DNA of 64,000 nt from positions 21,992,412 through 22,056,411 of the forward strand of contig NC_045139.1 in assembly GCF_008831285.2 (NCBI RefSeq), given 5' to 3'. A program made the position numbers and the translations under genes. Below are positions 1 through 8,497 of this stretch, piece after piece. The notes below the pieces were generated by a model. It was not told where the DNA came from and ran no database searches. It saw only the letters and a program-made list of their open reading frames with translations. How positions within the stretch are numbered: position 1 is the first letter of the stretch; every line of letters begins with the position of its first letter. The stretch is from Nymphaea colorata. Lineage: Eukaryota; Streptophyta; Magnoliopsida; Nymphaeales; Nymphaeaceae.

Positions 1-654
1 GATAGAAGTCTAGTATTATACTGGAAACTATCAAGAATAAAACTCGAGAAAGGTTGTAAAGTGATGACTATCAAAGGGAAAAATATGTACATAGTAACAA
101 ATAAACATAAAATATCAACAAAACGAAAAACAAATGGCACAGTACAAATTGACAATCCATTCAAACAATTAATAACAATAATAAACGATGATGAATCATA
201 TTACGTAGAAGATGGACAAAATGAATTACAAATTATCAAACAAAGACTAAGTGTCAGTACGTCAGGAGAAACTAGTCACCAAAAACAATTCCATGTTAAA
301 GGAACTATAGAAAATATGATAAAGAAAATATTGATAGATACAGGATCAGAAGAAAATTATATCACACCAGACATGATAAATAATGATATAGTATCACCAA
401 GTGAGCATAGATACAAGGATATCCAGGGAAACATCATAAGAAGCATGGGGAAAGTGAGCAAGGAAATTAAGATAGCCGATTATATGTTTGAAGTAGAATT
501 CGAAATACAAGCATTGAGAAATGACAGTTTAACAGGAATCATATTAGGCAACAAGTGGCTAAATAAATACGAAAACTTTAGGATTGAAAAATATACACTA
601 GAAATTGAACATCTAGGAAAACGCATAATAATATTAAGAAGTTTTGGTGATTAG
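1..654 (+). CDS. First retropepsin-like aspartic protease ORF (5' end outside window)
   Basis: The frame is open from base 1, so the N-terminus is outside the window; the first ATG here is at 64. Counting from it, the protein shows the retropepsin signature ILIDTGSEENYI (DTG at residues 92-94) and, about 65 residues later, GIILGNKWL (residues 158-166), matching the conserved Ile-Leu-Gly strand of retropepsins. The first 90 residues are basic and polar with no recognisable domain; they could be the end of an upstream viral protein. Retropepsins act as dimers to cut viral polyproteins. The ORF stops with TAG at 652-654, just before the next small ORF. It is unusual as a separate protease ORF, since a second one lies ahead of RT. 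The fold assignment is secure; its role is inference. Confidence 0.7.
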   Translation, partial: DRSLVLYWKLSRIKLEKGCKVMTIKGKNMYIVTNKHKISTKRKTNGTVQIDNPFKQLITIINDDESYYVEDGQNELQIIKQRLSVSTSGETSHQKQFHVKGTIENMIKKILIDTGSEENYITPDMINNDIVSPSEHRYKDIQGNIIRSMGKVSKEIKIADYMFEVEFEIQALRNDSLTGIILGNKWLNKYENFRIEKYTLEIEHLGKRIIILRSFGD

Positions 655-685
655 CCAAATAAATACTAAAAATTTCGAACAGGAT

Positions 686-952
686 ATGAAAAAGGCATTA
701 GACAGAGCATTAGAGGAAAAGAAAATTAGGAAAGAGAAATTAGCTAACATATTAAAGCTATACATATTAGTAAAACGATTCATTAACAACCTAAAAGACA
801 TGGTAGAAGAAGAAGAACAAAGGTTGACCATACTATCAGGCTATGATAATGAGGATTATCATACAGAGGACTATACAGATTACGAAAATGACTACTACGA
901 CTATGACGATGACATAATGTGGAGAAATATAATCAATAGAATGGAAGGATAA
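686..952 (+). CDS. Small pararetroviral ORF (88 aa), function unknown
   Basis: The first ATG is at 686; the frame is open from 638. The N-terminal half is helical and basic (RKEKLANILKLYILVKRFIN) and the C-terminal third is very rich in Asp, Glu and Tyr. The segment ending RFINNLKDMV resembles the ORF at 1181-1489 (9 identities in 23 positions), and the five residues NTKNF that begin the similarity lie before the ATG, in the open part of the frame. It ends with TAA two bases before the next ATG (TAAAATG). No known caulimovirid family is recognised. It could be an aphid-transmission or virion-associated type protein, but nothing in the sequence shows that. Confidence 0.5.
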   Translation: MKKALDRALEEKKIRKEKLANILKLYILVKRFINNLKDMVEEEEQRLTILSGYDNEDYHTEDYTDYENDYYDYDDDIMWRNIINRMEG

Positions 953-953
953 A

Positions 954-1181
954 ATGATTAAATTAGAACCAGGACTAACATATATTGTACCAATCAATGT
1001 AAATGATAGACGAAAAGTTATTGCTACCCGAAACAAATGGGTATTACTGTTAAAAAAGATGGTAATAGTTAGACAATTTATTGATCCACTAATACATAAA
1101 AAACATGATAGATGGATTAGAGAGATTAGAAACATAGACTCAGATGAATCAATGTCAGATATATCATATGATGAAACATAA
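954..1181 (+). CDS. Small pararetroviral ORF (75 aa), function unknown
   Basis: It starts at ATG 954, one base after the previous stop, and its TAA at 1179-1181 shares its last A with the ATG of the next ORF (TAATG). Such junctions are typical of polycistronic, reinitiating translation in plant pararetroviruses. The protein has a basic, hydrophobic middle (KWVLLLKKMVIVRQFIDPL) and an acidic Ser/Asp tail (SDESMSDISYDE). The middle loosely resembles those of the flanking small ORFs, but too weakly to claim homology by eye. No family recognised. Confidence 0.5.
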   Translation: MIKLEPGLTYIVPINVNDRRKVIATRNKWVLLLKKMVIVRQFIDPLIHKKHDRWIREIRNIDSDESMSDISYDET

Positions 1182-1489
1182 TGTTTTCAACTACAAGTGT
1201 ACAAGCATATAATAGAAACACTAAGAACTTTGTACGAAATAGGATAGGAAGATTATTTAGAATTTACATATGGGTACTCAGATTTATAGGAAAATTGGGA
1301 AAAATGGTGATTAGAAAGAAATTTAAAGACTACAGGAGGCATTTCTTTACCTATTTACGAGCAAGAGCAGTTGCAAAATGGAAGTTTATGGAATACTGGG
1401 AAGAAAAAGAAAAAAGAGTAGAATATCTTACCTATAGAGCATTTGAGAGAAGATACTATGGTGATAAAGAGTCAAGTGACACCGAATGA
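1181..1489 (+). CDS. Small pararetroviral ORF (102 aa), function unknown
   Basis: ATG 1181 overlaps the preceding TAA by one base, and its own TGA (1487-1489) overlaps an ATG at 1486 (ATGA). The protein is strongly basic and aromatic, with RIYIWVLRFIGKLGKMV at about residues 27-43, then Arg/Lys-rich segments and a short acidic end (ESSDTE). It matches the ORF at 686-952 in the same order (NTKNF, then YI-x-V-x-RFI-x2-L-x2-MV), suggesting a duplicated gene. The basic nature would fit nucleic-acid or membrane binding, but no function is shown. No known domain recognised. Confidence 0.5.
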   Translation: MFSTTSVQAYNRNTKNFVRNRIGRLFRIYIWVLRFIGKLGKMVIRKKFKDYRRHFFTYLRARAVAKWKFMEYWEEKEKRVEYLTYRAFERRYYGDKESSDTE

Positions 1490-1966
1490 ATATTAGTAAA
1501 AACAAGTTTATATATATATATATTAATAAAAGTTATACCTCGAGGATATCATAATATATATTATACAGCATATATAGACACGGGAGCCCAAATAAACTTA
1601 TGTAAAAAGAATTGCTTACCAGATAATGAATGGGAAAAATTAGATAACCCTTTGGAAGTTAGAGGATTTAATGGAGCCAAAACACTAATAAATTACAAAG
1701 CCGAAAATGTAAATATACAAATCTGAAAAAAGGTAATAAAAATTAATAGAATTTATGCTTTTGAATTACATTACAAAGATATCATATTGGGTATGCCTTT
1801 CTTAAACAATTACCTACCTATAAACATCATAGAAAAATACTTAATACTAACTACACCTTGTAAAGAAAAAATCAATGCATTTATAGTAAAAAACAATGAG
1901 AGAAAACAAACACCCTGGATAAAAGGAGATAGTAAAATAACCCAAAAATATATACCATCACCATAA
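1486..1966 (+). pseudogene. Second retropepsin domain, broken N-terminus of the polymerase polyprotein
   Basis: The ATG at 1486 overlaps the previous stop (ATGA), the expected start of a polymerase polyprotein, but its frame stops soon after. The protease is in another frame: YIDTGAQINLC around 1567-1602 and DIILGMPFLNN around 1780-1812, both classic retropepsin motifs. Breaks: the frame change between ATG and protease, possibly slippage in the TA run at about 1509-1523; TGA at 1724-1726; and a stop TAA at 1964-1966, where the downstream RT is in a different frame. This is a second protease, clearly distinct from that at 1-654. It is a decayed copy and should give no complete protein. Confidence 0.7.
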
Positions 1967-3384
1967 ACGTTTATGAAATAAATGAACTAGCCAATATAGA
2001 AAAAAGGTTAGAACAATTGTACTCGGAAAATCCATTACAATATTGGGACAAGCATAAAACAACAGTAAAAATAGAATTGATAAAAGAAGATAGTATAATA
2101 ACACAACCACCTTTAAAATACATACCTGATGATATAAAAGAATTCGATTTACACATAAATGAACTATTAAAAGAAGGATATATACAAAAGTCAAACTCAA
2201 AACATAACAACCCAACATTCATTGTTAATAAGCACAGTGAACAAAAGAGAGGAAAAACTAGAATGGTTATAGATTATAGAAATTTAAACGCAAAAGTTAA
2301 AACTTATAATTACCAAATTCCAAATAAAATACTAAAACTTAAACAAATATCAGGATACCAATATTTTAGTAAATTTGATTGCAAAAGTGGATTTTACCAT
2401 TTAAAACTCGAAGAAGAAAGTAAAAAACTAACAACATTCATAGTTCCAAACGGATTTTATGAATGGAATGTACTACCATTTGGATACAAAAATGCTCATA
2501 GAAGATTCCAAAGTTTCATGGACGAACAATTTAAAGGGTTAAGAAATTCTGTAATATATATAGACGATATACTACTTTTCAGTCACACACAGGAAGACCA
2601 TTATGAGTTGCTAAATGAATTCATAAAATATGCGAACAAGGCAGGAATAGCTTTAAGTAAAAACAAAGCAGTCATTTGGAAAAAACAGATTGACTTCCTA
2701 AGAATAGAAATAGACAAAGCAGACATTAAAATGCAAACCCATATTGTTCAAAAAATAGCACAAACAGAAGAACTTGATACTAAAAAGAAGTTACAATCAT
2801 TCTTAGGACTAGTAAACCAAGTCAGAGAATATATACCACACCTAGCAAAACATTGTAAACCTCTCCAAGAAAAACTGAAAAAAGACAAAGAATATTATTG
2901 GACAGAAGAAGACAAACAACATATCAACCAAATCAAGACAGTGTGTAAAAACTTACCTAAACTAGAATTTCCAAATGAACAGAAACCATTTATATGGATT
3001 ATAGAATCCGATGCTTCAGAATATACTTATGGATCGGTATTAAAATACATGTATGAAAATAATAAGAATGAATATCTATGTAGATATCACTCAGGAAGCT
3101 TTAAAGAAAACAAAGCAAAATGGGAAATAAACCGAAAAGAACTTTTAGGATTATACCAGTCACTTAGACATTTTGAAATATATGTAGTCTATACTAAGTT
3201 CAAAGTCAGAACTGATAATACACAAGTAAGACATTGGTTAGGTGCAAAGTTAGAAAACTCGATTGTAAAGAAAGAAATAAGAAGGCTGGTCAACAACATA
3301 AAATTATTTGATTTTGTCATTGAAGTGATCAGGACTAATGAAAACTGCTATGCAGATTGTCTGTCCAGGAACATGAGATTGTAA
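1936..3384 (+). CDS. Pararetroviral reverse transcriptase-RNase H (3' part of broken polyprotein)
   Basis: This frame is uninterrupted from 1936 to the TAA at 3382. RT motifs in order: RMVIDYRNLN, FSKFDCKSGFYHLKL with the first catalytic Asp, VLPFGYKNAHRRFQSFM, and YIDDILLFSH at 2557-2586 with the catalytic Asp pair. RNase H follows with IESDASEYTYGSVL, RKELLGLYQSL, RTDNTQVRHWL and CYADCLSR, supplying the Asp-Glu-Asp-Asp set. The YIDD box and tethered RNase H without integrase fit Caulimoviridae. Oddity: the usual Asn-Ala-Pro after LPFG is Asn-Ala-His. There is no good ATG; it was translated from the polyprotein upstream and is cut off from it by a frame change near 1936-1964. It copies pregenomic RNA to DNA in virus replication. 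Confidence 0.85.
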   Translation, partial: NNPKIYTITINVYEINELANIEKRLEQLYSENPLQYWDKHKTTVKIELIKEDSIITQPPLKYIPDDIKEFDLHINELLKEGYIQKSNSKHNNPTFIVNKHSEQKRGKTRMVIDYRNLNAKVKTYNYQIPNKILKLKQISGYQYFSKFDCKSGFYHLKLEEESKKLTTFIVPNGFYEWNVLPFGYKNAHRRFQSFMDEQFKGLRNSVIYIDDILLFSHTQEDHYELLNEFIKYANKAGIALSKNKAVIWKKQIDFLRIEIDKADIKMQTHIVQKIAQTEELDTKKKLQSFLGLVNQVREYIPHLAKHCKPLQEKLKKDKEYYWTEEDKQHINQIKTVCKNLPKLEFPNEQKPFIWIIESDASEYTYGSVLKYMYENNKNEYLCRYHSGSFKENKAKWEINRKELLGLYQSLRHFEIYVVYTKFKVRTDNTQVRHWLGAKLENSIVKKEIRRLVNNIKLFDFVIEVIRTNENCYADCLSRNMRL

Positions 3385-3752
3385 CTAGGAAGAAAGTACT
3401 ATTTACATGAACAAATTAAACACAAAAAGCACACACTACTGGATACCAGTTATACTATAACTGCAGAAAGCAGTAACAACGGTAATCGTATTTACCGAAA
3501 ACCTTATTTGGTTAAGAAAAATACGACTAGTCCAGAGCAAACGGCTACTGGTAAAGACTAATCAAATCCATTTATGGATAGTCACTATCCAAAAGTGATG
3601 AATTGCGATACAGATCGCAAAAACAACTGAACCATATATAAGAACCAATTAGCACACTACACACACTACAAACTGAGTTGTGGTCACCATACTGAGCCTC
3701 TCAGAAAAATTAATCTCAATAACGCAACTTTTTACTTGTGCAGATAATCAGA
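3385..3752 (+). promoter_or_regulatory. Pararetroviral large intergenic region with TATA box
   Basis: There are no long ORFs here. A TATA box, TATATAAG, lies at 3635-3642, so transcription of a pregenomic RNA would start near 3665-3675, followed by a short leader to ATG 3753. Small inverted repeats occur upstream (for example GCGAT-acaG-ATCGC at about 3604-3618, and TGGATAGTCACTATCCA near 3576-3592). Their role is unknown. I looked for the TGGTATCAGAGC primer site and did not find it here. Confidence 0.5.
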
Positions 3753-4409
3753 ATGGAATTAGAAGAACATCAAACCCAGATAGCCCAGTTACAAACCCAA
3801 ATCAGAGAACTCTTGAAATGGAAAACCGAAATAGAAAATCCCCAGAAAGTCCCAGAAATCATGATGTAGACACCAAAACTAGAAACTAAAATAGAAATCC
3901 TAGAACCAAAGCCATTACAAGAAATAACCGAGTCAAAAATCATATTCAAACCAAGGTTCAAAGATACAAACCTAAACCAAAGATTCCAGATACCTATTGT
4001 ACAAATTAAACCGAGTCTGTTCACACCACCCCAAACCCAAACTTATCTGGAAACTATCCAGAAGGAGAAAACAACACGCCAATCTATGATAATTAATAAC
4101 TACATAAGAAACTTGAAAAAAGTTTGTGACTACCTAAACAAAAACCCTAGAGAAAAGAATACCTCACCAGGAAAAGGCTATATTACCATACCATACCCAT
4201 GGAGAAAGAAAATGATAGTCTATCCAAACACAGACCCAAACCTAGTAAAGATGATGCACAGTTATGGATTACTTCACACTGTTTACACCAGCAATGCTAA
4301 AGAACTAGAAGAAATTCCAGAATTGTGCAAAGCAGCAAAATGGTACCTAGAAGTGACAAAAGCACCTCTTATCTTTCTAAGAATATATGCTGCCAAGCAG
4401 AAATATTGA
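3753..4409 (+). pseudogene. First ORF after viral promoter, interrupted by one stop
   Basis: The ATG at 3753 opens a frame that continues to TGA 4407-4409, with a single in-frame TAG at 3867-3869, so about 219 codons were once open. The N-terminus (MELEEHQTQIAQLQTQIREL) is a Gln/Leu/Ile heptad-like stretch, probably a short coiled coil. A Pro/Gln/Lys-rich linker follows, then a folded-looking C-terminal half with IPYPWRKKMIVYPNTDPN and a Cys/Trp-containing helix. I do not recognise the family. By position it is the first gene after the promoter, as in badnaviruses and tungroviruses, where the first ORFs are small and of uncertain function. The same stop could in principle be read through, but decay is simpler. 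Confidence 0.5.
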
Positions 4410-4509
4410 GAACAGGATACTTCATGCCATATATGCCGTCAAGATAGGACTAACAAAAGAGCTTGTGCAACCAGATTACCAACCACAGGAAGAGATACTA
4501 TCGCCATAA
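4410..4509 (+). other. Open stretch between two viral ORFs
   Basis: The frame of the next ORF is already open across this stretch (from the overlap at 4408 to TAA 4507-4509, directly before ATG 4510) and encodes HAIYAVKIGLTKELVQPDY. This suggests the next ORF was once longer, or that the previous ORF shifted frame into it. It cannot be decided from one copy. Confidence 0.3.
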
Positions 4510-4851
4510 ATGAAAGACTTCTTTATTAGGAAAAGGCCCAGAGATTTACAAGTAATTTTTGAAGAATTGCTACAGCAGTACCAAAAACCCAATGTATGGA
4601 TGTACGAAGCAAGAAATGGACAAATCACCTATTCATTGTCATTAAAAACGAAAGAAGGAAGTAAAAAGGAGATTTTAAGGTGGCTAGAAACACTGATAAT
4701 GCCAGATAGACCACCACAGACTAGAGCAATAAAAGGACCATTGATGAGAACGAGAAATCTCAAGGAATATTGCCAGTTCATGCAAAAATACCCAGAGCAT
4801 AAGTGTGCAGAATGCAGAAAGGGTAAAGAATTGTGCGAAGTAAATCTTTAG
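4510..4851 (+). CDS. Second ORF after viral promoter (113 aa), Cys/His cluster
   Basis: ATG 4510 follows the upstream TAA directly (TAAATG). The protein is basic, begins with KDFFIRKRPRDLQVIFEELL, and ends in a Cys/His-rich stretch, YCQFMQKYPEHKCAECRKGK followed by ELCEV, with spacing C-x9-H-x-C-x2-C-x6-C that could bind zinc. It is not the canonical CCHC knuckle of pararetroviral coat proteins. It could be a nucleic-acid-binding protein; this is inference from composition. No family recognised. The virus-like block ends shortly after its stop at 4849-4851. Confidence 0.45.
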   Translation: MKDFFIRKRPRDLQVIFEELLQQYQKPNVWMYEARNGQITYSLSLKTKEGSKKEILRWLETLIMPDRPPQTRAIKGPLMRTRNLKEYCQFMQKYPEHKCAECRKGKELCEVNL

Positions 4852-5019
4852 GATAATAATTCCAGTGAATACTTCAATCACTACCATTATCATGGAAAAG
4901 CTGTGATTGATTGGAATATATTATAAAGAAATACCACGTACAAAAGCAGATTCGTCAGAGACAGAGTGAATAAAGAACAACGAATAAAGCGACGCAGTGG
5001 GGAAAATGTAGGACTACGC

Positions 5020-5257
5020 AGACCGTTGAAAATGGACTTTCCTAAATTTCAGGCGAAGATCCCCTCAGCTGGATTTTTAGGGCAGAACAATACTTTGATT
5101 GCCAAGGAATTGCCTTGGAGCAGCGTGTTGGGCATGCCGCAATCCACCTTGAGGGCCTAGCCATACGTTGGTACCGTTGGATCGTCACTCAGCGGGAAAA
5201 ACCGCACTAGAACCAATTCGTGGAAGCCATTACCGTTTGATTTGGACCTTCTACATA
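5020..5257 (+). pseudogene. Ty3/gypsy gag fragment
   Basis: Two frames together show the retrotransposon gag signature: MDFPKF, then after a one-base shift SGEDPLSWIFRAEQYFDCQG, then AAIHLEGLAIRWYRWIV, then, after an in-frame stop, NQFVEAITV and FGPS. This is the central part of a Ty3/gypsy gag (capsid-like) domain. The fragment stops at about 5257, where minus-strand Copia F begins. No LTR, protease or pol belonging to it is seen here. 4854-5019 just upstream shows nothing recognisable. Confidence 0.7.
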
Positions 5258-7723
5258 TCACGTTCCTCCTCATTTCCAGTTGAGCAACCATCATCCTTGT
5301 TGTGCTCTAAAAGGTCTATAAACTGAATCTCTTCTTTTTTGTACTCCAGAAAATCTATAAACAGAATCTCTTGATTTGGAGAATACTCTTCTCTTGTTGT
5401 GGACCTCTCTCTTTGAAGAGAATTCTCACCAAAATAAGAAATATGTTCTAGGAAGGTCACATCTTTGGTAACATAAACACGACCAAGGGTCTAGGCACTT
5501 ATGTCCTTTTTGAGTACAAGATTAACTTAGAAACACACCATTAATCGACCTCAGATCAACTTTTTTAATATTAGGACTGTGATTGTGAATAAAACAGACA
5601 CAACTAAAGACCTGAGGTGGAAGAGAAAAAGGTTGATGACTCCCTGCTAACATAGAATGAGGCGTTCGCCCATTCAACACATGACTAGGCATACGATTAA
5701 TCAAATGCGCACTCGTGAACACAACATCCCCTTAATACTTTTTTGAAAGATGCCATTGGAACAAGAGGGCCCTGGGGACATTTAGCAACTGATGATTCTT
5801 TCGTTCAACAACCTCATTTTGAGGAGGGGTATAACTATAAGATGTCTCATGAACAATCCCCCTTTGCCGAAAGAAACTATCGACAAACACATATACTCAC
5901 GTGCATTGCCAGAGTGGAAGGTCTTAACAGATGTTTTAAACTGAGTTTCCACAAGAATGATGAAAGTCTTTATAACATTAGACACTTCACTACGGTCCTT
6001 CAGCAAGTACACAAAGGTGTTACAAGAGCAATCATCTATAAAAGTTATACAGTACTGAAAACCATCGCAAGAAGGAATTCCCGAAGACCCCCACACATTT
6101 GAATGGATCAAAGCAAAAACTTCATTAAAATGACTTGTAGATATAGGGTACGAAGCCCTAACGTGTCCAGCCAAATGACACACATCACAAGATAACATAG
6201 TCATATCGAGACTAAAATATAAATCAGGAAACAACTGTCTAAGTATTCCAAAAGGAAGATGCCCAAGGCGCTCATGCCATCGCAAAACCAGCTGAAGGAA
6301 GTCCTCTCTACTCTTCTTTGTTTTGCTAACCGCTGTCATGAAAGTTGTGGCAACACACATGGGTAATCGATATAACCCCTCAGGAACCAAACCAATCTCA
6401 TTCCTCTTCCTTGTCACCAAGTCCTACAAGACACAATGATTAGCAGAAAAAATAAGTTCGCAATTCGTAATCTTGCTAACTGACAAGAGGTTTAAGGGAA
6501 AGTGAGGAACATGTAAGGCATTGTGAACTAGTTTAAAAGTGAAAGACTCCCTTTCCTGGCTGCAAAAATAGAGGAACCATCGGCAAGAGAAACTTGTTCC
6601 TTCCCAGATGAGAACTTATATTTATGAAAAAACTTAGGATTGCCGGTCATATAGTGGGTAACACCACTGTCAACAATCCACTCTCCTATACAAGAATTAC
6701 CTTTTTCGTCAGAGATAACAAAAGCACGATCGACTTTCACATCATCTGATGACTCAGCCTAACTAATTTCAATTCGACTCAGGTATGCACGAAGTTCACG
6801 AATCTGATCGGCAGAGATTGTTGTTTTTTCCCCATTTGGATTAGTAACTTCAGAAATAGACTTCTTCCCACTAGAGGCTTTTCCACAACTATTCTTCTTC
6901 TCAGGATACAAATCCCAACAGAACTCAATGGGGTGACCGGTTTTCTTGCAGTGAATACATTTTCGAGAGGGTCGGGTAGCCCCCATAGGAGATCGGCTAA
7001 CAAAGGCAGACCTCTCACTACATGTGGAATGAGCCCCTATTTTCCCTATTATAACATGATGTTGCTGCTCTTCAGTCTCAATGCGAGAATAGACATCTTT
7101 AATACTGACCATATCTTTTGAATTAAGAATTTGACCTTTAATGCCTTCAAATTCATCATTCAGTCCAGCCAAGAACAAAACCACTTTGTTCTTCCATTCA
7201 TTGGCCCAATTACGCAGCTAGTCTTGGGGACAATTCCAAGTATTATCGAAGTAGTAGTCAAGTTTCCTCCCATTTTGATTTCAACGCCACATAAAAGTCT
7301 GCCCCAGAAAGTTCTTCTTGTCGTAGGGCATAGACATCTTTCATCAGCTGATACACACGAACATACTTCTTCTTGTGACCCTACATCTGTCCTAAATTAA
7401 CCCACATATTCCTGGCAGTCTTCTTACGAAGAATGAGGGGTTGAATATCAGAAGACATAGAGTTGACAATCCAGGTTTTGACTTAGTTGTCCTCAAGAAA
7501 CCACATATCCCATGCTGGGCTAGCCTCAAGTGGTTCAGTCTTCTTCCCATTGACATAAGGAAGTTGCCTCTGATCAACAATCCCCATAGATTGCGGTGGA
7601 CCATTGAAGATAATTATCCTTGGTGAGACAAATAGTGGTGACCTGAACGGGAATATTTTCAGTTTTGGAGACCCCAATATCTGCCCGGTCAGTACTAACA
7701 GTCGATGAATCTTATTCAGCCAT
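5258..7723 (-). pseudogene. Copia F gag-protease-integrase remnant
   Basis: The ATG at 7723 is followed by a stop as fourth codon (7712-7714), where Copia A has a serine codon. Further pieces show gag (VFLAGLNDEFEG-like, 7184-7100), the zinc knuckle CIHCKKTGHPIEFC (CX2CX4HX4C, about 6960-6920), protease WIVDSGVTHYMTGN near 6680 (DSGV instead of DSGA), the GAG-pre-integrase HERLGH near 6270, and the integrase core to about 5550. Several frame changes and stops separate them. It ends within the region between integrase and RT. No protein is expected. Confidence 0.8.
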
Positions 7724-8077
7724 CATAGTGCAATGACCTTTTTTTTTAAAAAAAAGAGAAAAAAGTCAAACGGGCACCAAGGATCAAGTCCAAGCACGAC
7801 GAAGCAGCAATGGCAGCTGCGGCAAAAGCAGTGATAGTAGCTACAGATAGAAGCAGCAACTGTAACTGCACAGGCAGCGACGGTAGAAGTAGGCACATGC
7901 GGCAGCAGCGACAAAAGTAAGCGCAGGTGGCAGCGGCAAGTAAGAGAGGCAGCTGCACGCAGGTGATAGCGGCTGAAGCAACAACGGTTCTGTTGCAGAC
8001 AGAAGCAGCGACGACAGCTGCGTAAGAGAGTAGAACCCTCAGGCGGGATGCAACAGTAGATGATTGGCAGTGGCAAT
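7724..8077 (-). repeat. Copia F leader, proximal part: GC-rich low-complexity DNA
   Basis: Untranslated leader between gag ATG and the Copia B insertion point. It consists of imperfect GCAGCGAC/GGCAGC-type triplet repeats. Open frames across it on both strands are a by-product of this composition and resemble no protein. The target-site duplication of Copia B (GCAAT) is at 8073-8077. Confidence 0.6.
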
Positions 8078-8257
8078 TGTTACACGATGGAGGAAGGAAG
8101 GAAAGAGAGAGAGAGAGAGAGAGAAAGGAGATTGTTCTTCATATCGTGCCCTAATCTCTACTTAAAGAGAGATTAGGGCACGGCTGTGGCTGTTACATAA
8201 GTAAGACATCTAAAATTGTAAAATGACGAAAGGGGACTCTAACTTTTAAATAGTCAT
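8078..8257 (-). repeat. Copia B 3' LTR, distal part (split by Copia A)
   Basis: Begins TGTTACACGATGG and includes a GA-repeat; matches 38388-38570. Copia A is inserted after it, with GTCAT duplicated at 8253-8257 and 13579-13583. The rest of the LTR is at 13584-13623. Confidence 0.85.
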
Positions 8258-8497
8258 TGTAGAAACAAAATGTGCACGAGAGAAGAAGAAAGCACACGGA
8301 TGTAACGTGGAAAACCCTCGACTCGAGGGAAGAAAAACCACGGGTGAGGAGGTCTGGTGCCCACTAGCCTCCAGACACTCTCTCTCTTCAACACTTCATT
8401 AACTCAAAGATTAGGGTTTACAGAAGTATAAGTAGTCCTAATTAGGACAAACCGGATCGGGTACGGATCCGGACCCGAACAACAAAACCCGTCAACA
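8258..8497 (-). repeat. Copia A 3' LTR
   Basis: Bounded by TG and CA (TGTAGAAAC at 8258, GTCAACA ending at 8497); identical by eye to 13339-13578. The pol frame runs 4-6 bases into it, so the stop codon (8492-8494) lies inside the LTR. Confidence 0.95.

Larger units (their letters stand above)
1..4853 (+). mobile_element. Endogenous caulimovirid-like pararetrovirus, partial
   Basis: An A+T-rich block, clearly different in base composition from what follows, carries retropepsin, reverse transcriptase and RNase H but no integrase, which is the caulimovirid pattern. Order: first protease (open to base 1), three small ORFs, second protease, RT-RNase H, a non-coding stretch with a TATA box, then two further ORFs. 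Since caulimovirid genomes are circular, a promoter after RT is expected in a permuted linear insert. I find no coat or movement protein that I can name; they may lie left of base 1. Breaks seen: in-frame TGA at 1724, a frame change between about 1936 and 1964, TAG at 3867, and a likely frame change near 1486-1530. No LTRs and no exact tRNA-Met primer site were found. The genus is not assigned. Confidence 0.75.

Noticed and set aside
3867-3869. Programmed stop readthrough at the in-frame TAG of the viral ORF
   Set aside because: The copy has other lesions, and the bases after the TAG are not a recognised readthrough context; decay is simpler.
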